A stretch of 64,000 bases of DNA from Acholeplasmataceae bacterium UBA5769 (GCA_002418725.1 DIER01000013.1:55831-119830); one strand, 5' to 3'; counted from the stretch's first letter, positions 1-8,876 are shown. Numbers and translations: made by a program. The notes: a model not told the origin generated them from the letters alone.

Positions 1-431
1 TGGTTTTAGGTGGACTCTTTGTCGCCTTAAAATATACCAAATGGGGTTTAGGCGTGCGCGCAACTGCATCGAATGAAACCGTAGCAAGCATGATGGGTGT
101 GAACACGAAGTTTATCACAGCGATGAGTTGGGGATTAGCCGGTGGTATCGGGGCACTTGCAAGTGCACTGTTTGCACCAACGGTGTTTACGCTCTCTCCA
201 GATTTAATGTTAGGTTTACAGATCAATGGCTTCTTGGCAGCTGTATTAGGTGGATTTTCTACCTTTGCAGGTCCAATGATTGCAGCCTTCATCATTCCAA
301 TTTCCCGTGTCTTCGCTTGGCAGTTCTTATCTAACGAATGGTCCAATGCGATTGTTTACTTGCTCGTTTTATTGATCATTCTCATTAAGCCTGTTGGCTT
401 ACTTGGAAAACGTATTGCAAAGAAGGTGTAA
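1..431 (+). CDS. livH: ABC transporter permease LivH, C-terminal part
   Basis: Partial gene cut by the left edge; the frame is open from base 3 and stops with TAA at 429-431. The visible ~142 residues include the cytoplasmic loop typical of LivH-type permeases (YTKWGLGVRATASNE followed by VASMMGV), then hydrophobic segments and a basic tail ending GKRIAKKV. LivH forms the inner-membrane channel with LivM for uptake of branched-chain amino acids or related carboxylates. LivM starts 3 bp later, so they are co-transcribed. Substrate specificity cannot be read from this fragment; family assignment is firm from sequence and neighbours. Confidence 0.88.
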   Translation, partial: VLGGLFVALKYTKWGLGVRATASNETVASMMGVNTKFITAMSWGLAGGIGALASALFAPTVFTLSPDLMLGLQINGFLAAVLGGFSTFAGPMIAAFIIPISRVFAWQFLSNEWSNAIVYLLVLLIILIKPVGLLGKRIAKKV

Positions 432-434
432 ATC

Positions 435-1511
435 ATGCTAGAAAACAGACCAAAACAAACATTTGCACCACTTCATGTATGGAAAAAAGTTAAATCTCAT
501 CCTTTCTTTGGTGTCTTCCTCTCCTTATTCGTCATGATTATGATCAGACTCCTCGGTGATGTTGGGATGATTCCACCTTCGGTAGTTGATGTGTTCGCGA
601 TCATGTGGATCTACATCATCATCGGACTAGGCTTTACCTTACTTCTCGGATATACAGGACTCGCATCCTTAGGCACTGCAGGTCTCATCGGGGTTGGATC
701 TTATGTGGTTGCCTATATGTTAGGCACTGCAGGCGTTTCCTTATTCCTTGCGTTTATCTTAGGTATTGTGATTGCGATTGTGCTTGGAACCATTGTTGGT
801 TTTATCTCACTTCGTATTGAAGGCATGTATCTTGCCATCATTACCTTAGGTTTATCCGAAATCTTAGTTGAAGTGTTTAAATTCTGGACGAAAGTAACCA
901 AAGGTCTTGTCGGTTTCCAAATTGAAAGATTCCCTATCTTTGGCACGATCGTGAGAGAAGAACAAGTTTATTATCTCTTGGTTATCGGTTTAATCTTAAC
1001 GATGTTTGCAGTCTTAAACATTATCAACAGTCCCACCGGACGTGCAATGCTTTCGATTAAAAATTCGACATCCGCTGCACAAGCCATGGGTATCAGTATT
1101 TTAAAGTATCGTTTACTCAGCTTTATTGTCTCAACGGTACTGGCTGTGATTGGTGGTATGCTCTACATGACATACACACGTTCAACGATACCAAACCTTT
1201 GGAACATCGCCCTTTCCTTAAACATTTTAGCTGCTGTTGTCATTGGTGGTGCGAAATCGATTTGGGGTGTCAGCCTTGGGACTATCTTCATTTTTGGATT
1301 AAATCAGTTAGTCTTTGCCAGAATTCCATTTTTTGCGACCTACGGGAACACCACACTCTTTATCAATGGCGCACTCATTATCCTCGTAGTCATGTTTTAC
1401 CCCGGTGGTATTGTGCGCATGTTCACTGATTTATCAAAATTATCTAAAAAATGGATACAAAACATCAAAACTCGTATAAAGGAGTATCGCTATGGCCAAG
1501 ATGAACAATAA
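435..1511 (+). CDS. livM: ABC transporter permease LivM
   Basis: 358-residue polytopic membrane protein of the LivM (BPD_transp_2) family, the second channel subunit of a branched-chain amino-acid-type importer. About eight to ten hydrophobic segments are visible. The LivM loop is recognisable as SLRIEGMYLAIITLGLSEI, and the EAA-like loop reads GRAMLSIKNSTSAAQAMGI. The soluble N-terminus (about residues 1-25) and the basic C-terminal tail after residue 330 are ordinary. ATG at 435 follows livH by 3 bp; the 3' end overlaps livG by 20 bp, so the cassette is translationally coupled. The sequence shows transport class, not substrate. Confidence 0.9.
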   Translation: MLENRPKQTFAPLHVWKKVKSHPFFGVFLSLFVMIMIRLLGDVGMIPPSVVDVFAIMWIYIIIGLGFTLLLGYTGLASLGTAGLIGVGSYVVAYMLGTAGVSLFLAFILGIVIAIVLGTIVGFISLRIEGMYLAIITLGLSEILVEVFKFWTKVTKGLVGFQIERFPIFGTIVREEQVYYLLVIGLILTMFAVLNIINSPTGRAMLSIKNSTSAAQAMGISILKYRLLSFIVSTVLAVIGGMLYMTYTRSTIPNLWNIALSLNILAAVVIGGAKSIWGVSLGTIFIFGLNQLVFARIPFFATYGNTTLFINGALIILVVMFYPGGIVRMFTDLSKLSKKWIQNIKTRIKEYRYGQDEQ

Positions 1512-2922
1512 CCCGACACTCCGGATTGCAAATCAGATGGATAAAATTGAAAAACGTATCGCCTATCTGACCTCGTATATTGATGTATTAAAAAAACGTG
1601 ACGAGGCGAAACGTGAAAAGAAATTAGAAAAAGCTTTAGAGGTTAAAAAAGAAGCTCTCCTTGATGATGAGATTCGTACGTTAACCAAAGAAGGCTATCA
1701 CGAAGCTTTTATCAAACCCAAAACGGATGAGATTGAAAAGAGTTATCACTTCAAAGAACGTGAGCTCAAACAAACATTCAAGCGCAAGCTTGATAAAGCT
1801 ACAGATGAAACCAAGGTCACTTTAAACGAGAGTTTAACTTCATCTTTAAAGAGCCTTCAAGAAGAAAAGCATGAAAAAATGCTTTTGATTGAAAAAGAAC
1901 TTGCCGTTCATCAGCCTACGGAAAGCGCTCGAAAAGAAGCCATTAAAACTTATGAGGCGCATAAAAAAAGTGTTCAAGAAGAACTTACTGAGTTAAAGAA
2001 AAAACTCGAAACAGAAGATCACATACGCTTTGATAAACAAGAAGCACGCATTCAACTAAGTATCGACCGACTGAAGACGAAATTAGCTTCGCTCAAAGCT
2101 AAGCATCAAGTTCTCCTTCAAAATCAAACCGATATTTTACCAGACGATGTCATCTTGCGTTTAGAAAACCTCAGAATGCAATTTGGTGGACTCGTTGCTG
2201 TTTCCGATTTATCCTTCGATGTTAAAAAAGGTGAAATCTTTGGACTCATTGGACCAAACGGTGCGGGTAAAACAACTGTTTTCAACTGTATCACACAGTT
2301 TTATAAGCCTACCCGTGGAAAGATCTATTATAAAGACAAACGCCTTGATACCGTGAATCTAAACGACTACATCGTGCATGACATCGTCAAGCAAGGCATT
2401 GTGAGAACATTCCAAAACGTTGAACTCATTTGGGAACTCTCTATCTTAGACAATTTGCTCGTTGGTGCACATTCCCTCTATCAAACAGGTTTCTTCCATC
2501 ACTTATTCCATACCAGACGTTTCTTAAGAGAAGAATCCGTTCTAAGAGCAAAAGCCATCAAAGTCTTAACCGATTTAAACTTGCTTCAATACAAAGATTT
2601 TTACCCACTTGGACTACCTTATGGTATCTTAAAACAAGTCGAACTAGCCCGTACACTCATGACAGAACCACAGCTTATCATCTTAGATGAACCTGCTGCA
2701 GGTCTTAACGATATCGAGACAGATCGACTCATTGAAACCATTCGAAAGATTCAAAAAGAATACAAGGTAACCATCTTTTTAGTTGAACATGACATGGGAC
2801 TCGTGATGGAACTTTGTGATACCATCTGTGCCATCTCATTCGGTAAGAAACTTGCGATTGGAACACCGAAAGAAATTCAATCCAATCCAATCGTTCAAGA
2901 AGCTTATTTAGGAGGTGAGTAA
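1492..2922 (+). CDS. livG: LivG-type ABC ATPase with long coiled-coil N-terminus
   Basis: 476 residues, almost twice the usual ~255 of LivG. Residues ~14-212 are Lys/Glu-rich heptad-like sequence with no hydrophobic core and are predicted to be coiled coil. The ATPase domain begins near residue 221. Walker [10 protein letters not shown] is at 254-262, the LivG-type signature is [15 protein letters not shown], and Walker B is [13 protein letters not shown]. The LPYG form is common in LivG, but the Gln that usually follows is replaced. ATG at 1492 has a good ribosome site (aaaggagtatcgct) inside the end of livM. The extension is in frame with no stop or internal start with a good SD, so it is probably a real fusion. 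It may tether or dimerise the transporter; this is inference. Confidence 0.88.
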   Translation: MAKMNNNPTLRIANQMDKIEKRIAYLTSYIDVLKKRDEAKREKKLEKALEVKKEALLDDEIRTLTKEGYHEAFIKPKTDEIEKSYHFKERELKQTFKRKLDKATDETKVTLNESLTSSLKSLQEEKHEKMLLIEKELAVHQPTESARKEAIKTYEAHKKSVQEELTELKKKLETEDHIRFDKQEARIQLSIDRLKTKLASLKAKHQVLLQNQTDILPDDVILRLENLRMQFGGLVAVSDLSFDVKKGEIFGLIGPNGAGKTTVFNCITQFYKPTRGKIYYKDKRLDTVNLNDYIVHDIVKQGIVRTFQNVELIWELSILDNLLVGAHSLYQTGFFHHLFHTRRFLREESVLRAKAIKVLTDLNLLQYKDFYPLGLPYGILKQVELARTLMTEPQLIILDEPAAGLNDIETDRLIETIRKIQKEYKVTIFLVEHDMGLVMELCDTICAISFGKKLAIGTPKEIQSNPIVQEAYLGGE

Positions 2923-2923
2923 C

Positions 2924-3697
2924 ATGGCTATCTTAGAAATCAAAGACTTAGTCATCGACTATGGCATCATCCGTGCTGTTAAAGGCATTAACATGGAAGT
3001 TAAAGAAGGTTCGATTGTTGCTATATTGGGTGCCAACGGTGCTGGGAAAACCACCACGATACGCTCGATATCAGGAGTCGTTAAAGTCAAGAGTGGTAAG
3101 ATTTTGTTTGATGGTGAAAACATCACCAACAAAGACCCCTATAAAATTGCAGGACTCGGTATCGTACAATCACCCGAAGGAAGACTGATTTTAAACGGGC
3201 TCACCGTTGAAGAAAACTTACTTGTCGGTGCCTATTCGATAAAAACAACCGAAGCTTTGGTAAGTGCAGAAGAAGGTGTTGAAGTCAAACACAAAGTCAA
3301 ACGAAGCCAAAAGGTGAAAGAACTCTTAGAAGAAGTTTATGGATACTTTCCCATCCTAAAGGAAAGAAAGAAGCAACAAGCTTCCACGCTCTCTGGTGGT
3401 GAACAACAAATGCTTGCCATTGGTCGCGCACTCATGGGTAATCCAAAACTACTCTTACTCGATGAACCATCCTTAGGGTTAGCACCACTCATTGTTAGAG
3501 ACATCTTTAGTATTATCAACAAAATTAAGGAACAAGGACGCACGATTCTCATCGTTGAACAAAATGCGTTCCAAACCTTAAAAATTGCCGATTACGCTTA
3601 TATTTTAGAACTCGGCAAAATCATTAGTCAGGGTAAGGGCGAAACACTTCTCAAAGACGAAGCACTCGTCAACGCTTACCTCGGTTCCAAACATTAG
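2924..3697 (+). CDS. livF: ABC transporter ATPase LivF
   Basis: 257-residue second ATPase of the importer. Walker A is GANGAGKTTT, the signature is STLSGGEQQMLAIGRAL, and Walker B is LLLLDEPSLGLAP, with the LivF-typical IVQSPEGR stretch. Compared with ordinary LivF (~235 residues) it has about 25 extra charged residues between the helical-domain start and the signature (around residues 105-135). The start is ATG 2924, not the in-frame GTG at 2915, because GTG 2915 lies within the ribosome site (ggaggtga) 6-13 bases before the ATG. The gap to livG is 1 bp. Confidence 0.92.
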   Translation: MAILEIKDLVIDYGIIRAVKGINMEVKEGSIVAILGANGAGKTTTIRSISGVVKVKSGKILFDGENITNKDPYKIAGLGIVQSPEGRLILNGLTVEENLLVGAYSIKTTEALVSAEEGVEVKHKVKRSQKVKELLEEVYGYFPILKERKKQQASTLSGGEQQMLAIGRALMGNPKLLLLDEPSLGLAPLIVRDIFSIINKIKEQGRTILIVEQNAFQTLKIADYAYILELGKIISQGKGETLLKDEALVNAYLGSKH

Positions 3698-3699
3698 AT

Positions 3700-3728
3700 T
3701 TGACATGTTTCAACGAAACATTGAAAAT
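3700..3728 (+). promoter_or_regulatory. possible internal promoter with inverted repeat before livK
   Basis: TTGACA at 3700-3705 is followed 17 bases later by a weak -10-like GAAAAT (3723-3728). The spacer is a perfect inverted repeat: ATGTTTC (3705-3711), loop aac, GAAACAT (3715-3721). This could be an operator over an internal livK promoter, or an intercistronic hairpin that stabilises the binding-protein mRNA. Binding proteins are usually made in excess over the other importer subunits, which fits either reading. No regulator can be named. Confidence 0.35.
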
Positions 3729-3760
3729 AAAAAACGCCATAAGGCAAAAGGAGAAAAAAT

Positions 3761-5509
3761 ATGAAAAAAATCATTGCTCTTTTGATGCTCTTGCTGGCTT
3801 CCTTCGGTTTAATCGCTTGTACTGAAGAAGAAGTCACGGTAGATCGTTTATCCGTAACGCCACCTACCAAAGTAGAGTATATTGTCGGGGATGCATTCGA
3901 TGCAACCGGCATGATTGTTAAAGCCATTTTTAGTGACGGTACTGACCGTATCCTAACTTCAAGTGACTATGTAGTTTCTGGCTTCTCATCTACAGCTGCT
4001 GGTTTAAAGACAGTTACGATTACCTATGAAGGCATCACTGCTAACTTTGGTATCGCTGTGTTCGACCCTGCTGCACCAGAAGAAGCATTAAGCTTAAACG
4101 TCCTTTCTGTTCCAACACAACAGATTTACAACAAGGAAGAAGCGTTTAACCCTGCAGGTTTAGTCGTTGAAGTCACTTACAGCACTGGACGTAAACAAAC
4201 CTTAACATCCGCTGAATATACATTGTCAGGATTTGTTCAAGGTTCTATTGGTCGTTATGATGTTGTTGTATCCTTTGAAGACTTAACCACAAGCTTCTAT
4301 GCAGAAGTTCGTAATGTCACCGTACAAGGTATTACCAACAATTCGATTTTAGTTGGTAACACAGCAACCATTTCTGGTGGTCTATCTTTCATCGGTTTAC
4401 CATTCTCATATGGTATGCGCGCTGCATTCGAAGAAGTGAATGAAGCCGGTGGTATCAATGGCCGTATGATTAACTACATTAACAGAGACGATGGATTTGA
4501 TGGCACCGTCGGTTTAACCAACACACGTAAGTTAGTCAATGAAGACAAAGTGTTTGCACTCGTTGGTCACTTCGGTACACCAACCGTTTCTGCAACCTTA
4601 GGTTTCATTCGTGAAGTTGGCGTTCCTATGGTTTATGCAGCAACTGGTGTTAACGTGTTATACCGCGAAAGATCACCACTTGATCCTGTAATGCCCGTAC
4701 AACCTATTTATTTAACTGACGGTCGTATCATGACTGCACGCGCATTAAATGAAGCGATCTATGGCGCAGGAAGCAACACAAAACTTGCAGCGAACGCGAA
4801 GGTCGGTGTCTTATACACAACTGATGATGCAGGTATGTCTATTAGAGAAGGTATTGAAATCGAAGCACGTTCACAAGGCAAGAATGCAAACTTCATTTAC
4901 AGTTCATTTGCGGCAACAGAAACTGCAGCATTAACCACTGCAATTGAAAACTTCCGTAGCCAAGGTGTCCAATCAGTCATTATTGCAACCAACCAACTTC
5001 CATTTAAGGCAGCGATTGGTGTGATGCAAACAGTTGCGTTTAACGTTCCTGTGTTCACTTCTTATGTGAATGCCGATGCAACTGCGGTTGACTCAGCAAC
5101 AAACTACACATTCCCTATTTACACAAACGCATGGGTAGACATTTTCAGTGACAAGGGTACTGCAGACGTGACTGAATTCGTTACAGCAATTAACAATGCA
5201 AGCTTTATTACTACGGATGCAGATAGAACAGCAATGGCTGGTAACTCATTTGCCATCGCTGGTTATATTGCAGCGAAGATCTTCATCGAAGGTTTAGAGC
5301 GCGTTGGTAATGGTGTCCTCACATGGGAATCTTTAATCAAGGCATTAGAATCAGACGCTGTATCTGTACCAATGGGTGGATCCGTTGATTTTAGTGGTGG
5401 CAAACGTTGGGGTATTGACTCCATGTCACTTCTCAAGTACAATCCAACTAACGATACATTTGAAAAAGTTAGAGAAATTGAAACCTTAGCACAAATTCAA
5501 GCAAAATAA
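3761..5509 (+). CDS. livK: LivK-type substrate-binding lipoprotein with two Ig-like domains
   Basis: 582 residues. A lipoprotein signal peptide ends at LIAC (Cys20 is lipidated). Residues ~28-107 and ~113-190 are two copies of a bacterial Ig-like (Big_3-type) module, each showing the pattern Y-x-x-G-x-x-F-x-x-x-G-h-x-V followed by a GxxxVTITYEG-like strand. From ~193 to the end is a type-I periplasmic binding domain (LivK/ANF class), with NNSILVGNT near its start and GGINGRMI. Family members are normally ~370-400 residues without Ig modules. In a single-membrane cell it would be the surface receptor handing substrate to LivHM. The ribosome site aaaaggag precedes ATG 3761. Confidence 0.88.
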   Translation: MKKIIALLMLLLASFGLIACTEEEVTVDRLSVTPPTKVEYIVGDAFDATGMIVKAIFSDGTDRILTSSDYVVSGFSSTAAGLKTVTITYEGITANFGIAVFDPAAPEEALSLNVLSVPTQQIYNKEEAFNPAGLVVEVTYSTGRKQTLTSAEYTLSGFVQGSIGRYDVVVSFEDLTTSFYAEVRNVTVQGITNNSILVGNTATISGGLSFIGLPFSYGMRAAFEEVNEAGGINGRMINYINRDDGFDGTVGLTNTRKLVNEDKVFALVGHFGTPTVSATLGFIREVGVPMVYAATGVNVLYRERSPLDPVMPVQPIYLTDGRIMTARALNEAIYGAGSNTKLAANAKVGVLYTTDDAGMSIREGIEIEARSQGKNANFIYSSFAATETAALTTAIENFRSQGVQSVIIATNQLPFKAAIGVMQTVAFNVPVFTSYVNADATAVDSATNYTFPIYTNAWVDIFSDKGTADVTEFVTAINNASFITTDADRTAMAGNSFAIAGYIAAKIFIEGLERVGNGVLTWESLIKALESDAVSVPMGGSVDFSGGKRWGIDSMSLLKYNPTNDTFEKVREIETLAQIQAK

Positions 5510-5523
5510 TTTAGACTGAAGTT

Positions 5524-5547
5524 AAGGGGAGGGGCGACTCTCCCCTT
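5524..5547 (+). promoter_or_regulatory. intercistronic GC-rich stem-loop
   Basis: A perfect 8-bp stem, AAGGGGAG (5524-5531) and CTCCCCTT (5540-5547), with an 8-base loop lies 14 bases after the livK stop. No U-tract follows, so it is not a standard terminator. It could be an mRNA-stabilising or processing hairpin that lowers expression of the downstream CoA-transferase relative to livK. Confidence 0.45.
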
Positions 5548-5576
5548 GACCTCATTCACATGAAAGAGGTAAGCAT

Positions 5577-6884
5577 ATGAAATCTCCCAAAATCATCACG
5601 GTTAAAGAAGCCATCCATCTTGTTCAATCGAACGACAATATCGTTTTTGGCATGGCTGGAGCTGAACCTAAAGAATTTATTAAGGCACTACATGAACGCG
5701 CTGGAGAAGTAAGTCATGTGCGTGTAACAAACTGTTTACCATTTGAAAATGGCGAGTTTTTTGTCAACCCTGAGTACAAATCATCATTTTCAGTTGATAG
5801 CTGGTTCTATGGTGCATCTTTAAGAAAAGCACACGATAACGGAAATATTAGTTTTATTCCCAATCACTTGCACCTGGCTGGTCGTAAGCGTTTTGAACAT
5901 ACAAAACCTCGTATCTTTGTGGGTACTGCTACACCACCAGATAAGCATGGCTTTTTATCACTTTCATTGTCGAACGTTTATGAAAAAGAAGCGGTGGAAC
6001 TCGCAGATATCGTTATCTTAGAAGTAAGTCCTCATTTCCCAAGAACCTTTGGTGATTTAGAACTTCACGAAAGTAAAGTCGATTATATCATTCCAGTGGA
6101 CTATTACCCACCCGTGTTACCCGATGCTGAACCCAATGAAAAAGATATCGCGATCGGTAACTTCATTGCTGATAAGATTAAAAACGGATCAACACTCCAA
6201 CTTGGTATCGGTGGTATCCCCAATGCGGTTGCGCATGCACTGATGCACAAAAAGGATTTAGGCATTCACACAGAAATGTTTACCACAGGTTTAATGAAAC
6301 TTGTCAAAGCTGGTGCTGCCAATGGTGCTCGTAAAAAAACACATAAGGGTAAGCACGTCTGTTGTTTTGCACTTGGTACACAAGAACTCTATGACTTTAT
6401 CGATAATAATCCAAGCGTTCAAATCTTGAATGGAAACTATGTCAATGATCCTGCCATCATTGGATTAAACGATAACCAAGTATCCATCAACACGACCATC
6501 GAAGTTGACTTAACCGGTCAATGTGCATCTGAGTCGATCGGACATCGCCAGTTCTCTGGAACGGGTGGTCAAGCAGATACCGCGATTGGTGCACAAAATT
6601 CAAAAGGTGGTATGAGTTTTATCACACTGTATTCAACCGCTAACGTCAAAAATCCTGAAACAGGAGAAAGAGAAGAAATATCTAAGATTGTTCCTTTCTT
6701 AAAACCTGGTGCGATTGTCACGCTCTCAAGAGCTGATGTCGATTATGTCGTGACAGAGTATGGTTGTGTCGCTTTGAGAGGAACTAGTGTTGCTGAACGT
6801 GTGGAATTACTGATCTCCATTGCACATCCTAAATTTAGAGCGGAGCTTAGAGCTGAAGCCATCCGTCTCGGTTATATTTCTTAA
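5577..6884 (+). CDS. acetyl-CoA hydrolase/transferase family CoA-transferase
   Basis: 435 residues, close to the usual length of the 4-hydroxybutyrate / butyryl-CoA:acetate CoA-transferase group (AbfT/Cat2-like). It moves CoA between acyl-CoA and a free carboxylate through a glutamyl-CoA thioester. Visible features are the CoA-binding QLGIGGIPNAVA, the HTEMFTTG stretch whose Glu233 fits the catalytic Glu, and the C-terminal GTGGQADTAIGAQNSKGG. It starts at ATG 5577 after gaaagaggtaagcat. It sits behind a carboxylate or amino-acid importer and before two hydrolases, suggesting fermentation of imported acids. The exact substrate cannot be told from sequence. Confidence 0.87.
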   Translation: MKSPKIITVKEAIHLVQSNDNIVFGMAGAEPKEFIKALHERAGEVSHVRVTNCLPFENGEFFVNPEYKSSFSVDSWFYGASLRKAHDNGNISFIPNHLHLAGRKRFEHTKPRIFVGTATPPDKHGFLSLSLSNVYEKEAVELADIVILEVSPHFPRTFGDLELHESKVDYIIPVDYYPPVLPDAEPNEKDIAIGNFIADKIKNGSTLQLGIGGIPNAVAHALMHKKDLGIHTEMFTTGLMKLVKAGAANGARKKTHKGKHVCCFALGTQELYDFIDNNPSVQILNGNYVNDPAIIGLNDNQVSINTTIEVDLTGQCASESIGHRQFSGTGGQADTAIGAQNSKGGMSFITLYSTANVKNPETGEREEISKIVPFLKPGAIVTLSRADVDYVVTEYGCVALRGTSVAERVELLISIAHPKFRAELRAEAIRLGYIS

Positions 6885-6886
6885 TC

Positions 6887-7708
6887 ATGGCTTATCTCGA
6901 TTTTAAAGGTAGAAATATTTTCTACGATGTCCAAGGTGAAGGTAAACCAATCTTGATTTTAAACGGCATTATGATGTCGACGAAATCATGGGAACCTTTT
7001 GTCAAAACGTTGTCTTTTCAAAATCAGCTCATACGATTAGACTTCATCGATCAAGGACAAAGTGACAAGCTCGAAAATTCGTTTTATACGCAGTCTATCC
7101 AGGTAGACATTATAGAGTGCTTATTAAAAGAGTTAAACCTTTCTAGAGTCAATTTAGTGGGTATTTCGTACGGTGGCGAGGTGGCGATACTGTTTGCTGC
7201 AAAGCACCCACACATGGTCGAACGACTTGTGCTCTTTAATACAACGCCTTACACCAGTCCATGGCTCCAAGAGATTGGACATCAATGGAATGCGATTGGT
7301 CGAACCAGAGATGGTAAGACTTATTATCAAGCGACAATCCCTGTCATCTATTCACCAAGTTATTTTGAGTCCAGATTGGATTGGATGAAAAAAAGAGAAC
7401 AACTCCTTATTCCTATTTTTTCAAATTCTGTTTTCTTAGATGCGATGGAGCGTTTAACCAACAGTGCCGAAAACTTTGATGCGAGAAAAGAGTTAGATGC
7501 CATCACTTGCCCAACATTGATTGTTGCTGCTGATGAAGACTACCTCACACCTATTGCAAACCAACGAGCACTTCATCAAATGATCAAAGAATCTGAGATG
7601 GTGATCTTACCTGGAGTTGGACATGCTTCCATGTATGAGAGACCCATGCTCTTTGTTACAATGGTTTTAGGATTCATCAATGCACTAGAATCAAGTTATG
7701 CCATATAG
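6887..7708 (+). CDS. alpha/beta hydrolase
   Basis: 273 residues with the alpha/beta-hydrolase fold. The oxyanion segment is LILNGIMM (where HG is more usual), the nucleophile elbow is GISYGGE, a late acidic residue lies in VAADEDYLTP, and the catalytic His lies in GVGHASMYE. Size and motifs fit small cytosolic esterases, lactonases or thioesterase-like enzymes. ATG 6887 is 2 bp after the CoA-transferase stop with no strong ribosome site of its own, implying coupled translation. The substrate is unknown; removal of an acyl or thioester group in the same pathway is a reasonable inference. Confidence 0.82.
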   Translation: MAYLDFKGRNIFYDVQGEGKPILILNGIMMSTKSWEPFVKTLSFQNQLIRLDFIDQGQSDKLENSFYTQSIQVDIIECLLKELNLSRVNLVGISYGGEVAILFAAKHPHMVERLVLFNTTPYTSPWLQEIGHQWNAIGRTRDGKTYYQATIPVIYSPSYFESRLDWMKKREQLLIPIFSNSVFLDAMERLTNSAENFDARKELDAITCPTLIVAADEDYLTPIANQRALHQMIKESEMVILPGVGHASMYERPMLFVTMVLGFINALESSYAI

Positions 7709-7719
7709 GAGGATTTGTA

Positions 7720-8607
7720 ATGTTTGAAAAACGTCAACTCGTTTTAAAAAATGGTGAAGTGATTCACTACCTTGAACAAGGGGCAGGAGATAAAACACTG
7801 TTGCTCATCCATGGTAATTTTTCATCTTCATTGCACTACACACCACTCTTAGAAAGATTGCCAAAGACCATGCGTGTCATCGCACCGGACTTAAGAGGAT
7901 ATGGTGATTCAAGTTACTACAGAAGAATTCATTCGCTTAAAGAACTTGCGGAAGATATGCATTTATTCCTGCAAGGCAAGAAGATTGAAAAAGTCGATGT
8001 CGTGGGTTGGTCACTCGGTGGTGGCGTTGCTTTAGAACTCGCAGCAGCATATCCAGAAGTTGTTGAAAAAATGGTTTTAATTAACTCAACAACACACCGT
8101 GGTTATCCGATTTTTAAGAAGGGTGAAAACAATCAAATGTTGGTTGGTCAAGTGTATGAATCACCTGAGGAACTCGGCAAAGATCAGGTTCAAGTTGTCC
8201 CACTTTTAGAAGCACAAAAAACAAAGAATTTCGCAGTGATGAGTTGGGTGTTTGATAAGACCATCTATACCGTCGGTAAACCATCAGCAGAAGATAATAC
8301 ACTTTGGATCAATGAATCCTTAAAACAAAGAAACTTAATTGATGCAGACTGGGCACTGGCAAATCTCAACATGTCAAGTCAACACAATTTCTATAATGCA
8401 GGAACCAATAATATCGGTCATGTGAAATGTCCTATTCTGCATACGTGGGGTAGACAAGATATTGTTGTTCCAGAGTATATGGTATTAGAGAACGTGAAGG
8501 CACTTGAGAAACAATCAAAGCTTGTCGTTTACGATGCATGTGGACATTCTCCTTTGGTTGATGTTCCTGATCAATTAACAAAAGATATCTTAGATTTTAT
8601 CGCTTAG
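7720..8607 (+). CDS. alpha/beta hydrolase, second copy in operon
   Basis: 295 residues and only moderately similar to the preceding hydrolase. It has the motifs LLIHGNFSSS (oxyanion hole), GWSLGGG (nucleophile Ser), TWGRQDIVVP (acid) and CGHSPLVD (His). A strong ribosome site (aggagg) precedes ATG 7720. The N-terminal HYLEQGAGDKTLLLIHG region resembles lipase/esterase and proline-iminopeptidase-like members, but no specific activity can be assigned. It is the last gene of the liv/CoA-transferase unit; its TAG stop overlaps the terminator stem. Confidence 0.82.
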   Translation: MFEKRQLVLKNGEVIHYLEQGAGDKTLLLIHGNFSSSLHYTPLLERLPKTMRVIAPDLRGYGDSSYYRRIHSLKELAEDMHLFLQGKKIEKVDVVGWSLGGGVALELAAAYPEVVEKMVLINSTTHRGYPIFKKGENNQMLVGQVYESPEELGKDQVQVVPLLEAQKTKNFAVMSWVFDKTIYTVGKPSAEDNTLWINESLKQRNLIDADWALANLNMSSQHNFYNAGTNNIGHVKCPILHTWGRQDIVVPEYMVLENVKALEKQSKLVVYDACGHSPLVDVPDQLTKDILDFIA

Positions 8608-8630
8608 GGCTTCGGCCCTTTTTTTATTTT
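8606..8630 (+). terminator. intrinsic terminator of the liv operon
   Basis: Stem AGGGC (8606-8610), loop TTCG, GCCCT (8615-8619), followed by a run of T with one A. The hairpin begins inside the stop codon of the last hydrolase. Confidence 0.9.
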
Positions 8631-8718
8631 TCATCAAAAGAAAAAACATATAAAAAAATGTATGTTTAGTATTTATAAACTTTTAATATTTTTGTGTGCT
8701 CAAATAAATCAGAAGATG

Positions 8719-8819
8719 ATTTCATTCATCGACGCATCAAGAGATGAAAAAAGGTTATATCTCCATCATAACTTGTATCTTATATATGCATCGCAAAATG
8801 AAGATACGATGAATGAAAT
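8719..8819. repeat. 13-bp perfect inverted repeat with nested hairpin
   Basis: ATTTCATTCATCG at 8719-8731 is exactly complementary to CGATGAATGAAAT at 8807-8819. Inside it, GTATCTT (8775-8781) pairs with AAGATAC (8801-8807). Transcribed in either direction, this can fold into one long stem with an internal hairpin. Confidence 0.7.
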
Positions 8820-8876
8820 AAAAAATTCAGTCAACATTTTTATACATGTAAAAAACTAGATAGAAGACGTCAATAG

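Noticed and set aside
8662..8859. 65-codon plus-strand frame after the liv terminator
   Set aside because: No ribosome site, no recognisable domain, and it spans most of a 13-bp inverted repeat. Kept only as part of the gap description.
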